Counted from the stretch's first letter, positions 49,990 through 62,909 are shown. The stretch is DNA of 64,000 nt from Pampus argenteus (GCA_036937835.1 CM072861.1:22620001-22684000); one strand, 5' to 3'. Numbers and translations are program-made. The notes: generated by a model not told the origin, from the letters alone.

Positions 49990-51120
49990 TTCTGGATACT
50001 TTAACGCTCCCGTGAAGTGAGACGATGGGAAACTCTTTTTTTTCTCGTGGGAACAGAAATGAAGTGAGAAAGTGAGCAGCTTCGGCTTTTTATGATGTGT
50101 GAGACATCAGCACTTTGCATTAAGTGATGAGAAAAAAAAAAAGACCAAACGAGAACACGTGTTGCTCCAAATAAAGAAAAAAAACTCTCCTGTTCAATCA
50201 TATATATATAGAGAGAGATGTATATATATAAGAATAAAAACTACATGCATGTGACTAATAAATTAAATATGTTTTGTCTTAAATATTAAAGCATCATATA
50301 TGAGGAGTGAAGGCCAAAGGGAGCAGCTCGCGTTTGGCTGCTGATGTGATGAAGTGTGAAGATGATTATTACACCTGAGTGTCAAGTGTGCTGCTTCAGG
50401 TCAGCGTGATAAACGATGTTTGCATTTCACACAACAACAACACACGTTTTTTTACTAAAAAAAAAAAAGAAAAGAAATCAAACCAGTTGTTGACTTCACT
50501 ACACACACACACACACACACACACACTGATTCAGACTCTGATTCACTCGAGGAGTCGCGATATTAGAAGTGAACGGTTCATTTCTCTGATAACAAAGGAC
50601 ACGTTTTCACTAATTAGTTTCCATCACAGGCTCAGTTGAGCACATTATAGGACTTATTTATGGGGCGGATCCACGTGACTTTAATCCTCCACACACACAC
50701 ACACACACACATTAGGTATCATTAATATCCTTGTTCACCATAATAATCCTAACATTATATATCAGATTATATTTGGAGCTACTCTTATGAAGATATGTGA
50801 TGGTTTTCCGTCTCCTCCCTGCGCTGCCATGGTTACCAGCAGTGACCTCTGAGCCTCCACTAATCGCCTTCTCTTTGATTTTAAACGGAAGTATCGTTGA
50901 GTCTGAAAAGCCACTTAATCTCTGCGGGATACCCGTGATCCGATCATCCCGGTGTTATCTCCACACTTTAGCCTATTATAGGGATCAGGGTGACCAATAA
51001 ATGCAGTGCTTGCACCCCCTAAAAAACTCTCACTTCTCTCTAAAACCCTCTGAGCTCAATAATAAGACACAAAACACACCAAATATTGTGAGTAATTGTG
51101 AACATTAAGGCACGTGATCG
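49990..51120. promoter_or_regulatory. Distal upstream region with E-boxes and an RBPJ site
   Basis: Three further CACGTG palindromes lie at 50156-50161, 50672-50677 and 51111-51116. A consensus RBPJ/Su(H) site CGTGGGAA is at 50046-50053, about 520 bp upstream of the her1/her11-type start. The near match GATGGGAA lies near 50023-50030. CA runs at 50502-50526 and 50690-50711 interrupt the region. Confidence 0.5.
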
Positions 51121-51559
51121 TGTTTGGTTCACATGCGTCCTTGTGTTTTCTTTTCTTTCTTTTTTTTTTGTGGATTCACACCCACTGAAGACAAACACAA
51201 CAAGGAGCTTTTAGGTGTGAATTCAGCAGTTTGGTCCTGCAGCACCGAGCAGGTCAGGTCACATTTTAATATGTGAGGGTGTGGTGTGGTGTGAGGAAGG
51301 GTGGATGGTTTCAAGTCAATAAAAAAGGAAAATAGTTCAGATGCATCCAAAATACATGATATGAAATTATTACAATCTGAGGCTGTGATCTCATTATTCT
51401 TGTGTAGGTGTGTTTGATTTAAGGACCAGGACGGACCAGGGTGTGTTTAAGGAGAGGATTGGGGGCGGGGGGTCAAGTTATAATCAGGAAAAAAAGGGAA
51501 ATTCATAGTATTTAATTGATATTGATCACAAATCAAAAGTAAGTGTCAAAAGTAATTGT

Positions 51560-51908
51560 AATCAAATAGCATGTTACCATGTTGTATGGCAAGAAAACAT
51601 CACGTACTACATATCCTACACAATGCAGTTGTTTGCACAACCTGGACACTCGCACATCACCATGGTGTTATACTGTTGTTGTTTTTCTATTCATTGTATA
51701 TACTTTCTCTTAAATGTAAATTTGCCTTTACTTTTATATTTTATGTTCTATATATACATATGTATATATATATTTTATTTTATTTTTTTTATTTTATTTT
51801 ATATTTGGATAATTGGGCTGCTCCAGGACCAGGGGAAACCAATTTCGTTGCATCCCATGTTTACATGTGTTGTAATGACAAATAAAAATCCTTGAATCCT
51901 TGAATCCT
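51560..51908 (+). mobile_element. Truncated LINE 3' end, CR1/L2-like
   Basis: AT-rich sequence ends in CTGCTCCAGGACCAGGGGAA, ACCAATTTCGTTGCATCCC and GACAAATAAAAATCC, then a short tail of repeated TCCTTGAA units (51889-51908). Such 'AATTTCG...AATAAA' ends with short tandem tails are typical of CR1/L2-type LINEs in fish. No ORF remains, so the 5' boundary is approximate. Confidence 0.5.
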
Positions 51909-52559
51909 ACATAGCTGTGTAGTAGTATTGTAGTATGTAGGCCCTAAAATACTGTGAACCAATCATAACAAAGGCTCTTTCCACTGTACAATTTCATATT
52001 ATTATTTTTTGTTGTCTTTTTAATCTTAGCTTCTATTTTTGATTGTTTGTTATTCATCACAACAACAAGGCAGCAAATTCCCCGTATGTGTACATTTAAA
52101 CCTGTTTCTGAAATGATTTATTTTATTGGCAGAAAACAATAATAAAATCATCTGATGTTTTTACGGTACTCAGTTTTTCACACTAAAATGTCATATATTA
52201 CAGTAATATACTCTGACATATAGATTATGTGAATTCCAAACAGTATATTGTAGTAATTTAGATTATCCTCATGCTTCAGTCTTGTTGTTTTTTGTAGATT
52301 TGCTGCTGCAGAAACAGTCTGGATGATGGACAGTGTGTGAAACAAAACCACACCTACATTGTGCTTTTCTACATTTGAAAAACTACACTTAAAAGATCAT
52401 AGAAGCAAACAAGCTCCTCAGCATCAACATGTCAATGGATAAAATGTGTCATAACTGCAGTCCAGTCTGGCTGAAGTATGTGTTAACTGTCCTGCAGATG
52501 TCTCTAAAAGCACAAGCTATTCACACAGCAAGAGTGGCCACTCAGGTGATCAGATCAGG

Positions 52560-52988
52560 GTTTGATTTGTACTTTTATTGCAAATGTGAACGAAGAATTC
52601 ACCACCATCATCATATGAAGATGTGTTCAATCATTGTGTCAGAAACAACAACAACAACAACAGAACAACAACTGTAGAAAAACAACAGTAAACAAGATTA
52701 AAACAAGTCTCAGTAGCACCGATGCAATAAAAATGGTGTTCAAAACATACATCTGTGGACACGCCCACTCATATTTACACCTAAATATGCAAAAAAATAA
52801 AAAAGAATACAAAAATATGTAAACGTGCAAAAAACACGTAATTCAAAAAAGTAAAAAAAACCGCCAAATTTTTCAAATCAAAGTTTTGTGAGTTTCCAGA
52901 AAGAATTCAGGCTGTACAATATAATACATATTTACACAGTCTGTTGGCATCTACAGTATATCTAAAATATATCTTAATATAGTCTGTG
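52560..52988 (-). other. 3' untranslated region of the second her gene (inferred)
   Basis: AU-rich sequence after the stop. A minus-strand AATAAA lies at 52574-52579. Confidence 0.5.
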
Positions 52989-53752
52989 TCACTGAGGCCA
53001 GGGTCTCCACACAGGATCACTGATGTTCGTGGAGGAGAGCAGCTTCCTGGTGTCACAGTGGAGGTACGGATGAGGAGAGTCCCCGGCACCGGTGGGCATC
53101 ACCGGCCTGCTGCGGTGAATGTGTCCGGGAGAGGAAGATCGCACCTGGGGCTCGGGGAGTGGAGAGTGCCCGCCGCCTTCCTCCAGCTCCTGGCTCTTGC
53201 TGGCTATGAAGTGGCTGATCCTCAGCAGGCAGGACGTCATGCCCTCCTGGTAGTTATGCTGACGGGCGCAGCTCGGTCTCTGCTTCACGGGTCGCTCATC
53301 TTTCCCCGCATCCTTCTCTGTTTGTAAGAAGTGGACCACACTCTCCAAAATCTCAGCTTTCTCCACTTTTGGATTCTTAAGTTTCTAAAAGAATTAAAAA
53401 AAGAGAGATTAATGTGAATCTCATATAATAACATATACATACAACATATACATACATATATATATACATATATATCAGAATAAAACCAGACGAACCTCGT
53501 TGTGTGTGTTTTCCAGCATCAGCAGCCTCAGTGTCTCCAGACTGTGGTTGATACGCTCCCGTCTGCGTTTCTCCATCACAGGTTTAGACACCTGGAAAAA
53601 CAATAAATAAATAAATATAAATAAATAAGGTAAATATGAGAATGAGAATAACAGTAACATTGAATCTGTGTTTTATAATCAGAGTTGAAGCAGCTTCTTA
53701 CCCTTCTCATGTTTCTCTGTCGAGGAGACTCTGGTGAATTTAACACTTTCAT
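52989..53752 (-). CDS. her5: HES/hairy-related bHLH-Orange repressor, her5/her7-type
   Basis: Second hairy/E(spl)-type repressor. Three exons, 53752-53702, 53591-53496 and 53384-52989, give 543 nt, or 180 aa. They start MKVLNSPESPRQRNMRR. The bHLH is at about residues 18-75, with KPVMEKRRRERINHSLETLR then ENTHNEKLKNPKVEKAEILE and SVVHFLQ. An Orange-like segment SCLLRISHFIA follows. The protein ends WRPWPQ, containing the WRPW Groucho-recruiting motif. The first two intron positions equal those of the neighbouring her gene, showing a common tandem origin, but the fourth exon boundary is absent here. Teleost Hes7-group genes are her5 and her7. The bHLH sequence looks closer to her5 from memory, so the symbol is tentative. 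Confidence 0.85.
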
Positions 53753-53960
53753 GGTCCAAGTTGACTCGTATCTGTTTGCATTTAGTGGAAATCCAAACTG
53801 GAAACGGTTGACTGCATGTTTGTGTCCCTCTATCGATATATATATTGATCTTCCCATGCTGATAGACACGCCCCCTGCTGGACCCGCCTCTCATTCACTC
53901 AGACTCCTGATAAATTACACGCATGAATGTATATATATATATAGATAATAATTAGGTTTT
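53753..53960 (-). promoter_or_regulatory. Promoter-proximal region of the her5/her7-type gene
   Basis: On the minus strand a TATATATAT stretch lies at about 53837-53849. A perfect RBPJ/Su(H) match CATGGGAA is at 53858-53851, about 100 bp before the ATG. This fits direct Notch control, the known mode for this family. Confidence 0.55.
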
Positions 53961-56000
53961 ATTTATAAGATTATTTATATAACTTGTATATGGTCTGGTA
54001 TGCTAACATGTTAAAGGTTCAGTTCACCTAAATAAAGAACAAATGTAACATTATTTATATACACTAGTAGTGATATAAAGCCAACACCTTAATACAATAA
54101 AGGTGAATTTATTATTATTATCTTTTAATCCATAAAACAATCTACTGGAAGTAGTTTTCTCCATATTGTGTAGTAACATGTTCACATGTTTGGTTTTTTT
54201 TAGTAATTTTACACTGAATTGAGTAAAAGTTTTTTGGATGTTGGAGTGGTTTAAAGCGGTTTTGAAGACACTTGAAACTGTCTGGATGCTGCAGAGTGTG
54301 GACAGGGTGTTAATGGCCACTGTCGTGTGTTTTTCTCCATTTGAACAGCAACATCAACATTTCAATGATGTCCATTCCGGATAAAGTATGTGTTAATTGT
54401 CCTTGTAGTAGATAGTTGGGAGTATTTGAGATGAGGCTGTGGTATCAATAAAAAAACAACCTTCTGCAGGATAATAACATGCAGTTTTATCCTGCAAAAA
54501 AACAAAACAAACCAATTTAACATCATCATTGTGATTTCATAAAATGTCATCCCATCATCATCATCATCATCTTGTGCGGCCCATCGGTGGGTCCAGACCA
54601 CAGGTTGGTCCCCACTGATCCACCATTTATTCCCTTCAAAGCCTGTTTGAACATCTTCTATCAAAGGAGGAGTTAGTCCCGCTGGGCTGAGCTCTGCACA
54701 GGATGCTCTTTTGTGCGTTTTGGGGCTTAAACCCCCTGAAGAAAAGTAAATCAATTAAAGTTTGAATCAGATTAGTGTTTTATTTGAGAGGCATCTGTGT
54801 CAATGAAGATTAAATAGATCCAACAGTAGACTGTATAGTCGGTGTGAAATAAGGATTAGTCCCAATGCGGATGTATCTTCTACTTTTAGCTCATTTGTTT
54901 TGATTTAGACAGAAAGAAAGTGATTTTTAAACTACAAACTGCTGCTGGTTGAACTACAGAGAAATGGAGATTTTAACCATGTAAACAGTTGGGTCTGTTG
55001 ATTTTTACCACAGTTACCACAACAACACCTGGTTCAGGTGATAAATGACCCTTTGGCTTCATCAACAAACCATTTGATGCGGTTTAACTGGAAACTACAT
55101 AACGACCCATGAAAGCGTTTGTTTTTTTTAAATTACACACAAAATACTTCTGAAGTTATATAAGTTTTATTTTGAAACTTTAGTTTGTTGCAACATAAAC
55201 AAATCTCATAATTAAATATAATTTGACTTTAAGGACTGTATTTGACCAAATGTGTGTGTGTGTGATATATGTCCTACAGGTGGCCACGTGTCGCTCCGTT
55301 TTACGGCAGCAGTCTGGATCCCACGCGCCAGAGGTGACAGACTCGTGCAGCAGCTTTGTGTGTGGTGTCAGTCACCTGCAGCCCACATTCAATACAGGAT
55401 AAAACATATTTATGTATGAGCCTAATCTAAATAACAAACATTATAAGACATATAATGTAGAACACAATATAACTGATTTTATCTGAATGCAACTAAATTA
55501 TCTTAATTTTTAAGTTCTTTGGTGTATATTTTATTTTTCATAAAGCTGGTTTAGTCAGACTAATTTGAATTAAATACCAAAACTGCAGCCTCCTCATAAT
55601 GATGGTAAAATGCTGCTCAGATGATGGAAAACGTGCAGCTGTCATAAAAGTAATTAGCTTATTATTTAGTTTAGCCTGGCATAAAAATGTAAATATAGGC
55701 AGTAATAATCAATAAATCAGCTGTTTGACTTGATTTGACAGCTTCTATCGAGAAGTTTTGGTTCTTACTGATGTAAAGAATCTTGTTTTTGTTGTCGTTT
55801 TATTTGTTGTCTTAATCCCCAGCTGGTGGTGGACGTGGAGGGAAAAGGCTTTAACACACATTCATGAATGTGAGTGACTGGGAAACATCTGCTGCTCTCA
55901 CCAGCCTGCCCCAGTAATTAAAGCCAATGTGTATTTTAGTATCTGTGAGTTAAGAGAAGACTACCGACACAAAGAATGTGTTGAAAAGGGTAAAACCTTT
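53961..56000. other. Intergenic DNA between the her5/her7-type gene and pfdn6
   Basis: AT-rich with no supportable gene. A CACGTG palindrome lies at 55285-55290 and a CAT triplet run near 54550-54572. It may carry further her regulatory sequence. Confidence 0.5.
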
Positions 56001-56185
56001 CATGAAAAACATGTTTATTAGTTACAAGAGAAAGTCACAGTAATAAAGCTGCAAACTAAAGACAAGGTACAAGCAGAATTTACTCGGCATGATGCTGTAG
56101 ATTTATATCGTAGTATGATAGTAACTAAAGTCCTTTAACTGTGTGTGTGTGTGTGTTAGAGCATTCATGCAGCATCATCACTTGG

Positions 56186-58186
56186 TCAGACTTTTCCAGC
56201 AGTGAGACCCTGAGCTTTCTGAAACTCCTGCTGTAAACTAGACAAGACTTCTCGGTGTTGTTCGGATTTCTTTTCCATGTCTTTCAGGAGCGTCTCGTAC
56301 CTTTGACTGTATCAGAAAAAAGAAAGAAGACAAAATAAACTTTTCAGATGTTAAAGACTAAAAACACCCATTTATGTACACCTTTTATATAAAAACAGAA
56401 CATGTATTGATAATTCTACTTTGGATAATGATCCATCAGTTATAAAATGTGATCATAAAAACAGGATTTACTGCAGAGCTGTCGTACTGGACAATAATAA
56501 GACTTGGAAAGGTGTGTCTAATAACCTGTAACAGAATTTTAAGATTTTCACAATCTTTATTTGTGGCATAAACAAAAACGATGCACTAACATTGTTTATG
56601 TGCAGACAGAGATGCTGTGAACCACCTATCCACCATACTCTAACACGTACTAACCAAATCTTACGGCACTGTTTTTTCTTTTAGACAGATTTAAATATAT
56701 ATCTAATTTTGTCTCGTTCCAGTCTTTTAAAGTGAACTGTGGTAAGCCATAGCTGCAGTTTAATACAGAAACTTCTCCTCCACCATTACCATAACATAAG
56801 TAGAAATGATCATAATTGACTCTTACCAAAACCAGGCTGAATATGGATTTACTGTACAGTATGCCACAGAGCTGCACCATTAATCAAAATAAGATCACAA
56901 TGTCGATTCAGGCCTGTTCACTATATTCAATCAAACACCAAACACTCTCCATTTCTTCTTAAGCTGCATCAACAAATAACATGTGTGTACTCACTGTGTG
57001 GGTGATTGATGTAAATACATCTAACATGTGAGAGTAGAGTAAAATAAATTAAAAACAAAAACTTCTGAGGAACAGCTAAGATGTATTAAGAGTGGTGAAA
57101 ACACAGTGATTGTGAGATAGAAGAAATATATCTATCAAAAGCACCCCTGATAATATGAAAGTAAAAGGTAACATTGCAAATTAAACAACTACCTGAAACA
57201 TCAGAAAACTTCAGCAGAAAGTCTGAGTTGATTGACCACTCAAACATCCACAAGTGGGGTATTAATAGACTATATATAGGTTATGAGATATTAACAGCTG
57301 TTACTCTGCAGAATTATGTTGAAGCTGAACTCTGGAGTCATATATACGAGTCTGATTATTAATATAATAATAATTCCTCTACAGGAGGATGCCTATAGAT
57401 TTTTTATTTTTTTATTTACCGCTCTCATTTTGACTAGAATCATGCGGTCCTGATATACCACTAACATTAATATCAAATGTTGTGCTCTCTTAGTGCCGGC
57501 GTGTCTTTTTGTGCATGCCACACATGTTTGAGGTGTAAAACATATTTCCTGTGTAGGTTCAGGTCATATAGAGTGAACATGATGTAGGACTACTATGCTG
57601 ATCTATAGATTGAGTGACTCACATCTCTCCGTTAATATACTCCAGTCTTTTTGTGACTGTGGCTTTGGCCTCATCCAGGTCTTGCTTCACTAAAACGGGG
57701 CCAATAAGCTTATAAACTGTGTTTGTGCTGCTGAGTAGATCCAGCTCCTGGAAACACAAAGAGACAGAGACATGTAAAGATGAACACTGTATTTATTCAA
57801 AATCAAAGTCAAGAAGATGTTTTTACCTCTTTGACAATGTTGTTCTCTGTCAGCTGCGTCTCCAGCTTCTGTCTGGATGACATGCTCTTGCTAACATCTG
57901 CATATACAGACAACACACAGTTAAAACACGTATTAACATTTTTTTTTAAAAAGGACGTCACGGAAGTATTGCTGCGACCATAAATAACAGTTTAAATGTA
58001 GAGGAAATATCTACAGAGTGTATTTAATGTATGACTACTTGTCCTAATATGGTCAGCTAACACGCCTCAACATGGCACAATATGAGAAACCATGCACAGC
58101 TAGCTAGCTAGCTAGCACATACCTTTCTGCATCTGCGTATATTTTTCTAATTCCGCTTTCAGTTTCTTTTGAATGGCTTCTGCCAT
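56186..58186 (-). CDS. pfdn6: Prefoldin subunit 6
   Basis: Beta-type subunit of the hexameric prefoldin co-chaperone, which delivers nascent actin and tubulin to the cytosolic chaperonin CCT. Exons 58186-58123, 57897-57827, 57747-57623 and 56306-56186 give 381 nt, or 126 aa (human about 129). The protein is an N-terminal helix (MAEAIQKKLKAELEKYTQMQ), the conserved MSSRQKLETQLTENNIVKEE and LIGPVLVKQDLDEA hairpin region, then a C-terminal coiled-coil helix (RYETLLKDMEKKSEQ, LQQEFQKAQ). A minus-strand AATAAA at 56014-56019 predicts a 170-bp 3' UTR. Divergent from mmgt1. Confidence 0.97.
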
Positions 58187-58721
58187 ATTTGTGTCTAGTC
58201 GGGGGGAAAAAGTACTACGGACTGAGTAAATATACCGAAGAACAAGTAAGTAGGAGGCTAAATGTGGTAGATGAAAGCTCTGGTGGCTAACAGGAAGAGT
58301 CTACGTAAAGCGGATCCGTTACGTGTCCTTTCAAAGTAAGAGCCTTCACTACATTATGGTTTTTTTTTCATTGCGTAAAATAATAATAATACCAGTTCTT
58401 AAATTGACTTTTAAAATACATAAAACTCAACAGTAAAATACACACAAGACTCAATAATACACATACATATATTAATAACATAGAACACACTACATAAATA
58501 ATGATGATAATAATAATAATGATAAGAACTAAGATAGAAATGAAAAAAAAAATCCTGAATAGAAAGTTTTCTGTTATATTATGGCTTCATCTGATGATTT
58601 TACAAACTTACATAAACAACAAAGATAAATATTTTTTTTTTTTACGCTGTCATGGTTGCGGCTGTTTACGACAGTGTTTTACGACACTGCACGGAGTTCT
58701 TCTTCGTCGCACTGGTTCAAG
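58187..58721. promoter_or_regulatory. Bidirectional promoter interval of pfdn6 and mmgt1
   Basis: The two start codons lie 535 bp apart in head-to-head orientation, so this interval must hold both promoters and 5' UTRs. It includes AT-rich ATAATAATA stretches in the middle and more CpG-rich DNA near both starts. No clear TATA box. Confidence 0.65.
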
Positions 58722-60040
58722 ATGGCCTCGTCGTTTTGGAAAGGAGTTGTCGGTGTCGGACTCTTCGCCTTAGCTCATGCAGCTTTCTCAGCGGCACAGC
58801 GTGAGTGTCTTCGGCGGGGGTGAAGGCACAGGTGTCGGTATCTGTGTCTATCACCGGGCGGGGGGGATAAAACGGCAGATTGGGCCTCGCGGTCCAACGG
58901 CAAGCTAACAAGATGCTAACACAGTTTAGCATCTTCATCTGCATTTAATGTCACGGTATCGTTTGTTATTTAAAACGTCTTTTTATGACTTGTATGGCGT
59001 TAAAATTCAAACACGGTAACGTGTTGAGTAACATATAACCGGTACTTTCATCTGTCACTGTATAAAGATGTAAACACCGACATAATCTGATCTTTTCCCA
59101 TCAGATCGATCATACATGCGACTCACAGAGAAGGAAAATGAAACGCTACCAATCGACGTGAGTACTCACATTAAACTGGACTCTATGTATCACAGCCTCC
59201 TTTTAACCTCTGGTCATTTTCATCATATATAATCAAACTTTACACCTTATTTATTTTATTTGTTTGGGGACTCAATAATACATATATGTACATACACGTA
59301 TATTACAACATAAACATACCATAAAGGTTTCATAAGCAGCAGCTCACACATGACAGATTCCTCTTTCTAAAAGCTGTTTGAGTTTAATTGTCCATTATTG
59401 ACTTTACTATCTGTCCTCTTATTGCAGATTGTATTACAGACCCTGTTATCGTTCGTCATGACCTGTTACGGTATCGTCCACATTGCCGGAGAGTTTAAAG
59501 ACATGGACGCCTCCTCAGAGCTGAAAAACAAGTGAGTCGAGATACTCTGCAGCACCTTAATCCCCTGATAACGTGGCTGTTTGTGTCCTTGTGCCACATG
59601 GGGAAGCTTCAACATTTGAATCATTTCCCCACAGACGTTACTAAAAACATCCATCAGCCTGTATGCTGTAAAGATCGCATACAGCCTGAGTTCATACACC
59701 TGTACATCTTCTAGCTGTGTCGACTGTCTGCAGACACGATCTACATCAGCTGCAGAACATGTTAAACTGTTTCATGTTTAGTATGACGTGGTGGCAGTTT
59801 CTGACGAAAACTCATGAGACATAAAGTCATAGAGTCAAAGTCTTGTTCATGATTTTTATCTTTTCTTTTTTTTTCCCCTCCAGAACATTTGACACACTGA
59901 GGAATCACCCGTCTTTTTACCTTTTCAATCACCGGGGTCGGATGCTGTTCCGCTCGCCGGAGGAAGAGCCTTCTTCCGTACGCAACCAGCAAGCTCTTCC
60001 CAACCCGATACGGCTACGCAAGCTGGAGCATTTGCACTGA
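58722..60040 (+). CDS. mmgt1: ER membrane protein complex subunit 5 (MMGT1)
   Basis: Small subunit of the ER membrane protein complex, which inserts tail-anchored and multipass proteins; also described as a magnesium transporter. Exons 58722-58800, 59105-59157, 59428-59531 and 59884-60040 give 393 nt, or 130 aa (human about 131). Two membrane segments are visible: residues 5-22 (FWKGVVGVGLFALAHAAF) and about 45-63 (IVLQTLLSFVMTCYGIVHIA). Between them is the conserved YMRLTEKENETLPIDI. The cytosolic tail includes FYLFNHRGRMLFRSPEE. The ATG sits in an AAG-ATG-G Kozak context. A polyadenylation signal AATAAA is near 60529, about 490 bp past the stop. Confidence 0.97.
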
Positions 60041-60545
60041 GACAGACTGGCCTTTCCTGCCTGTAACATTATCATCATAAGATAAGATTTTTTTTGTTTG
60101 TTTGTTTGTTTTTGGTTAGACAGAGGGAGAATTAATCTTCCTCTACTTTAATTTGTATTTGTACATAAACTAATAAGTTGTCTAAACATGCATCTCTGTC
60201 CATAAAAGTCCATATTCAACACTGACTGTGCCAACCCTTCAGTTTTTGATTTGTTTGTATATACAGTATATAAACGCTTTGGAGTCTTAAGATACAGAGA
60301 CATCTACCATTGTCGTCCCTTTTTGAACTGAGTTGGGATACTGCTGTCCTTTGTACTGTATATCCTCTGTGTGAGGGGCATTAAAAGGCCTGTTTCGTTA
60401 CTGTTTCATTTCAACCGCACATCAGTCTTTAGCAGCTGTCGCCTGTTTTAAAATGTAATTTCAGAGGACTCTTTTATTTCCTTGATGGTTTCCTGGAAGC
60501 ATAAAGCTCATCTGTACATCCTGTATGCAATAAAGAGGTTTGATT
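60041..60545 (+). other. mmgt1: mmgt1 3' untranslated region (inferred)
   Basis: Non-coding sequence after the stop, including a GTTT run near 60096-60112. It ends at the AATAAA near 60529; a second possible signal is near 60725. Confidence 0.6.
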
Positions 60546-61160
60546 TATGTCGCAGCGAATCGGCTCAAGGTGAGATGTGAGAACACCAAACATTAATCAG
60601 CTGTTTCAATGATGCTGTGAACACTACAGAGAAGTAGAAAGTCATGGTACATTTATTTGGGTGAATTTTGTTTTTTTCCTCCATTTTACATTTTGTTAAC
60701 ATTCAACAGATTGTTTTTAATTTAATAAAACCATACTGATTTTACAACGGCGTCAGATCCTTTTGTTTTTTCCACCCTTGTGGTTTATTGGAAATATTTC
60801 CTCTGGTCTTCTTAAAGCTGGAGGGACTTAAAGAAAAGGTGCTGGAGACTCTGAATGTGATGAAACTGGTTGCAACAGCTAAATATGTAATGCTATCACA
60901 AGCTACCAAAATCCTCTTTATGCTTTTAAAAGTTATGATTTTGCAGAGATTTATCTTTGACATTTTGATGTTGAATCGCTGCGTCACAAAAATTTCCACT
61001 TGATCAGAAACCTGCATTTACTCATGTTGACCTGTAGGAGGCAGCAGAGGTTCACGTGTTTCTCTTTGTTGGCTGAAGTTGACATTATGGGGTTAAGTTT
61101 ACTTAATTTAGGCTTTTTATGTTGGATTTATTGATGTATAAAATTAAGTAAATAAAAGAT
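60546..61160. other. Short spacer between mmgt1 and ints6l 3' ends
   Basis: AT-rich convergent spacer. No gene or repeat recognised. Confidence 0.5.
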
Positions 61161-61164
61161 CACA

Positions 61165-61826
61165 CAGTTGTAAAAAAGTCTTTATTGAATTTTATATATA
61201 TATATATATATTGTTTTAGCTCTGAGAAAAATGAGAGTTGGTGCGATGCTCCATGTAGAGCTGTGTCTGAGAGAGACTTCATTCATGTCTGAAACAGACG
61301 CTGGTTTGTACTTTATTATTTAAAAAAAAATAACTGGCAGCATTTGTTCAATCTAAACTTAAGAGACAAATAATTAAATTTATGTGTCAAATAAGTGATT
61401 TTATCTTGTTCCTCTGAACACAGGAAATGTAGGTAAGATTCAGTTACAACTGTGAATAAAAAAATACATTGATCCATTTACAGAAAATGTATTCCTGTAA
61501 AAAAAATAATAAATTAAGCAAACACCACATGATGCCATCCTACTTATGGTTTATTTGTAAACAACGGTAGCTCAATAAAACTTTACACTTTGTAATATGC
61601 ATTTAACAGTTTACAAAATTGGCTTCCAAAATATTTCTTATACTCTGAAATAAACAAATTCACAAAAATAACCTATTTTTTTTACTTATGAACATTTAAA
61701 AAGTAGTGTACATCAGTCGTATAAACAGAGGAGGGCTGCTCGTAAGTGACTGAACCCGGACAGACGCAGAAATTCCTTAAAATAAAGACGCGATCTGGGA
61801 ATCAATGGAGTGATTGTGGTGCTGTG

Positions 61827-61859
<33 letters not shown>

Positions 61860-62574
61860 TGGGGAGTAGAGGGCTCGCCTCTCAAAGCAGCTACATACAT
61901 GTTATACTGAACATGTGTTCTATTGCTGTAATGGCAGGTAACTGCTACATACTATTGTCATACACTAGCGTGTCCGTACACAATGCAGCTGTCGAATTTG
62001 TACACAAATTAAGAACATTTTGACATTTAAAAGCCATGTGTTTTACTTTAAGACTGGCATGTGTGAAGCTTAACTGTTTACAGACCAAAAAAAAGTCTTG
62101 AATTTGGCAAAATTTGGATATGAATGATTTTTGGACGTTTGTTCTGTATTTTATTGTCTGGATTAACCAACAATGCTCAGTCACATCTGGTTATTTTATC
62201 TGTCAATCCGTTTCTCAGTTGAATTTAAAAGACGTGTATATATTGCTATCACAATGTAGAATAACATATACTGACACGTATCAGTATTAGCTGGTAGGAA
62301 TGGGAACGTATCGGGTTACAGTATCAGCCTGGGAACAAAAAAAAACAAACAAACAAACAAAAAACATCAGTGCATCCCAATGAAGATAAAAAAGATATGA
62401 AAAATATATCAGACCAGATTCATCATCTCTGCAACAGATCAATGAAACATTTTGTTACTCATAAATGATGCCGTCTCATAAACACTTTTCAGACCAGCTG
62501 AAGAAAACTCGTCCCGTCTATCCCTCGCTCTGCTCTGTCAGGGATCTGTTGACTGTGTGTGTGTGTGTCTGATG

Positions 62575-62616
<42 letters not shown>

Positions 62617-62909
62617 AATGAATGTGCCGATACAGACAAAAGCCATATGGATGTTTAAGGCATCTGTCAGTATGAAGGGGATTATATTTGAAGTCTTTTT
62701 ACTCAACTCCGTCCTCCAGTGAAACCCTCAAACAGGATGTGATGTAATAGCACGTGGACAGTTGAAGCATCTGTTATCAGTGCATTCGTCCTCTCTCCCG
62801 ACTTCAGTTCCCCAATTTGTCTTTTTGAGGCTCTTCAACAAGGACGTCTTTTATGGTGGTTTATCCGTTGCTCAAATATCCCCCCCCTTTTTTTTTTCTC
62901 GTAGCAAAA
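61165..62909 (-). other. ints6l: ints6l 3' untranslated region (inferred)
   Basis: A minus-strand AATAAA at 61181-61186 predicts a 1.7-kb 3' UTR. It contains a TA run (61196-61211) and GT runs (61820-61860 and 62559-62613), CA-rich on the mRNA strand. Confidence 0.5.
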
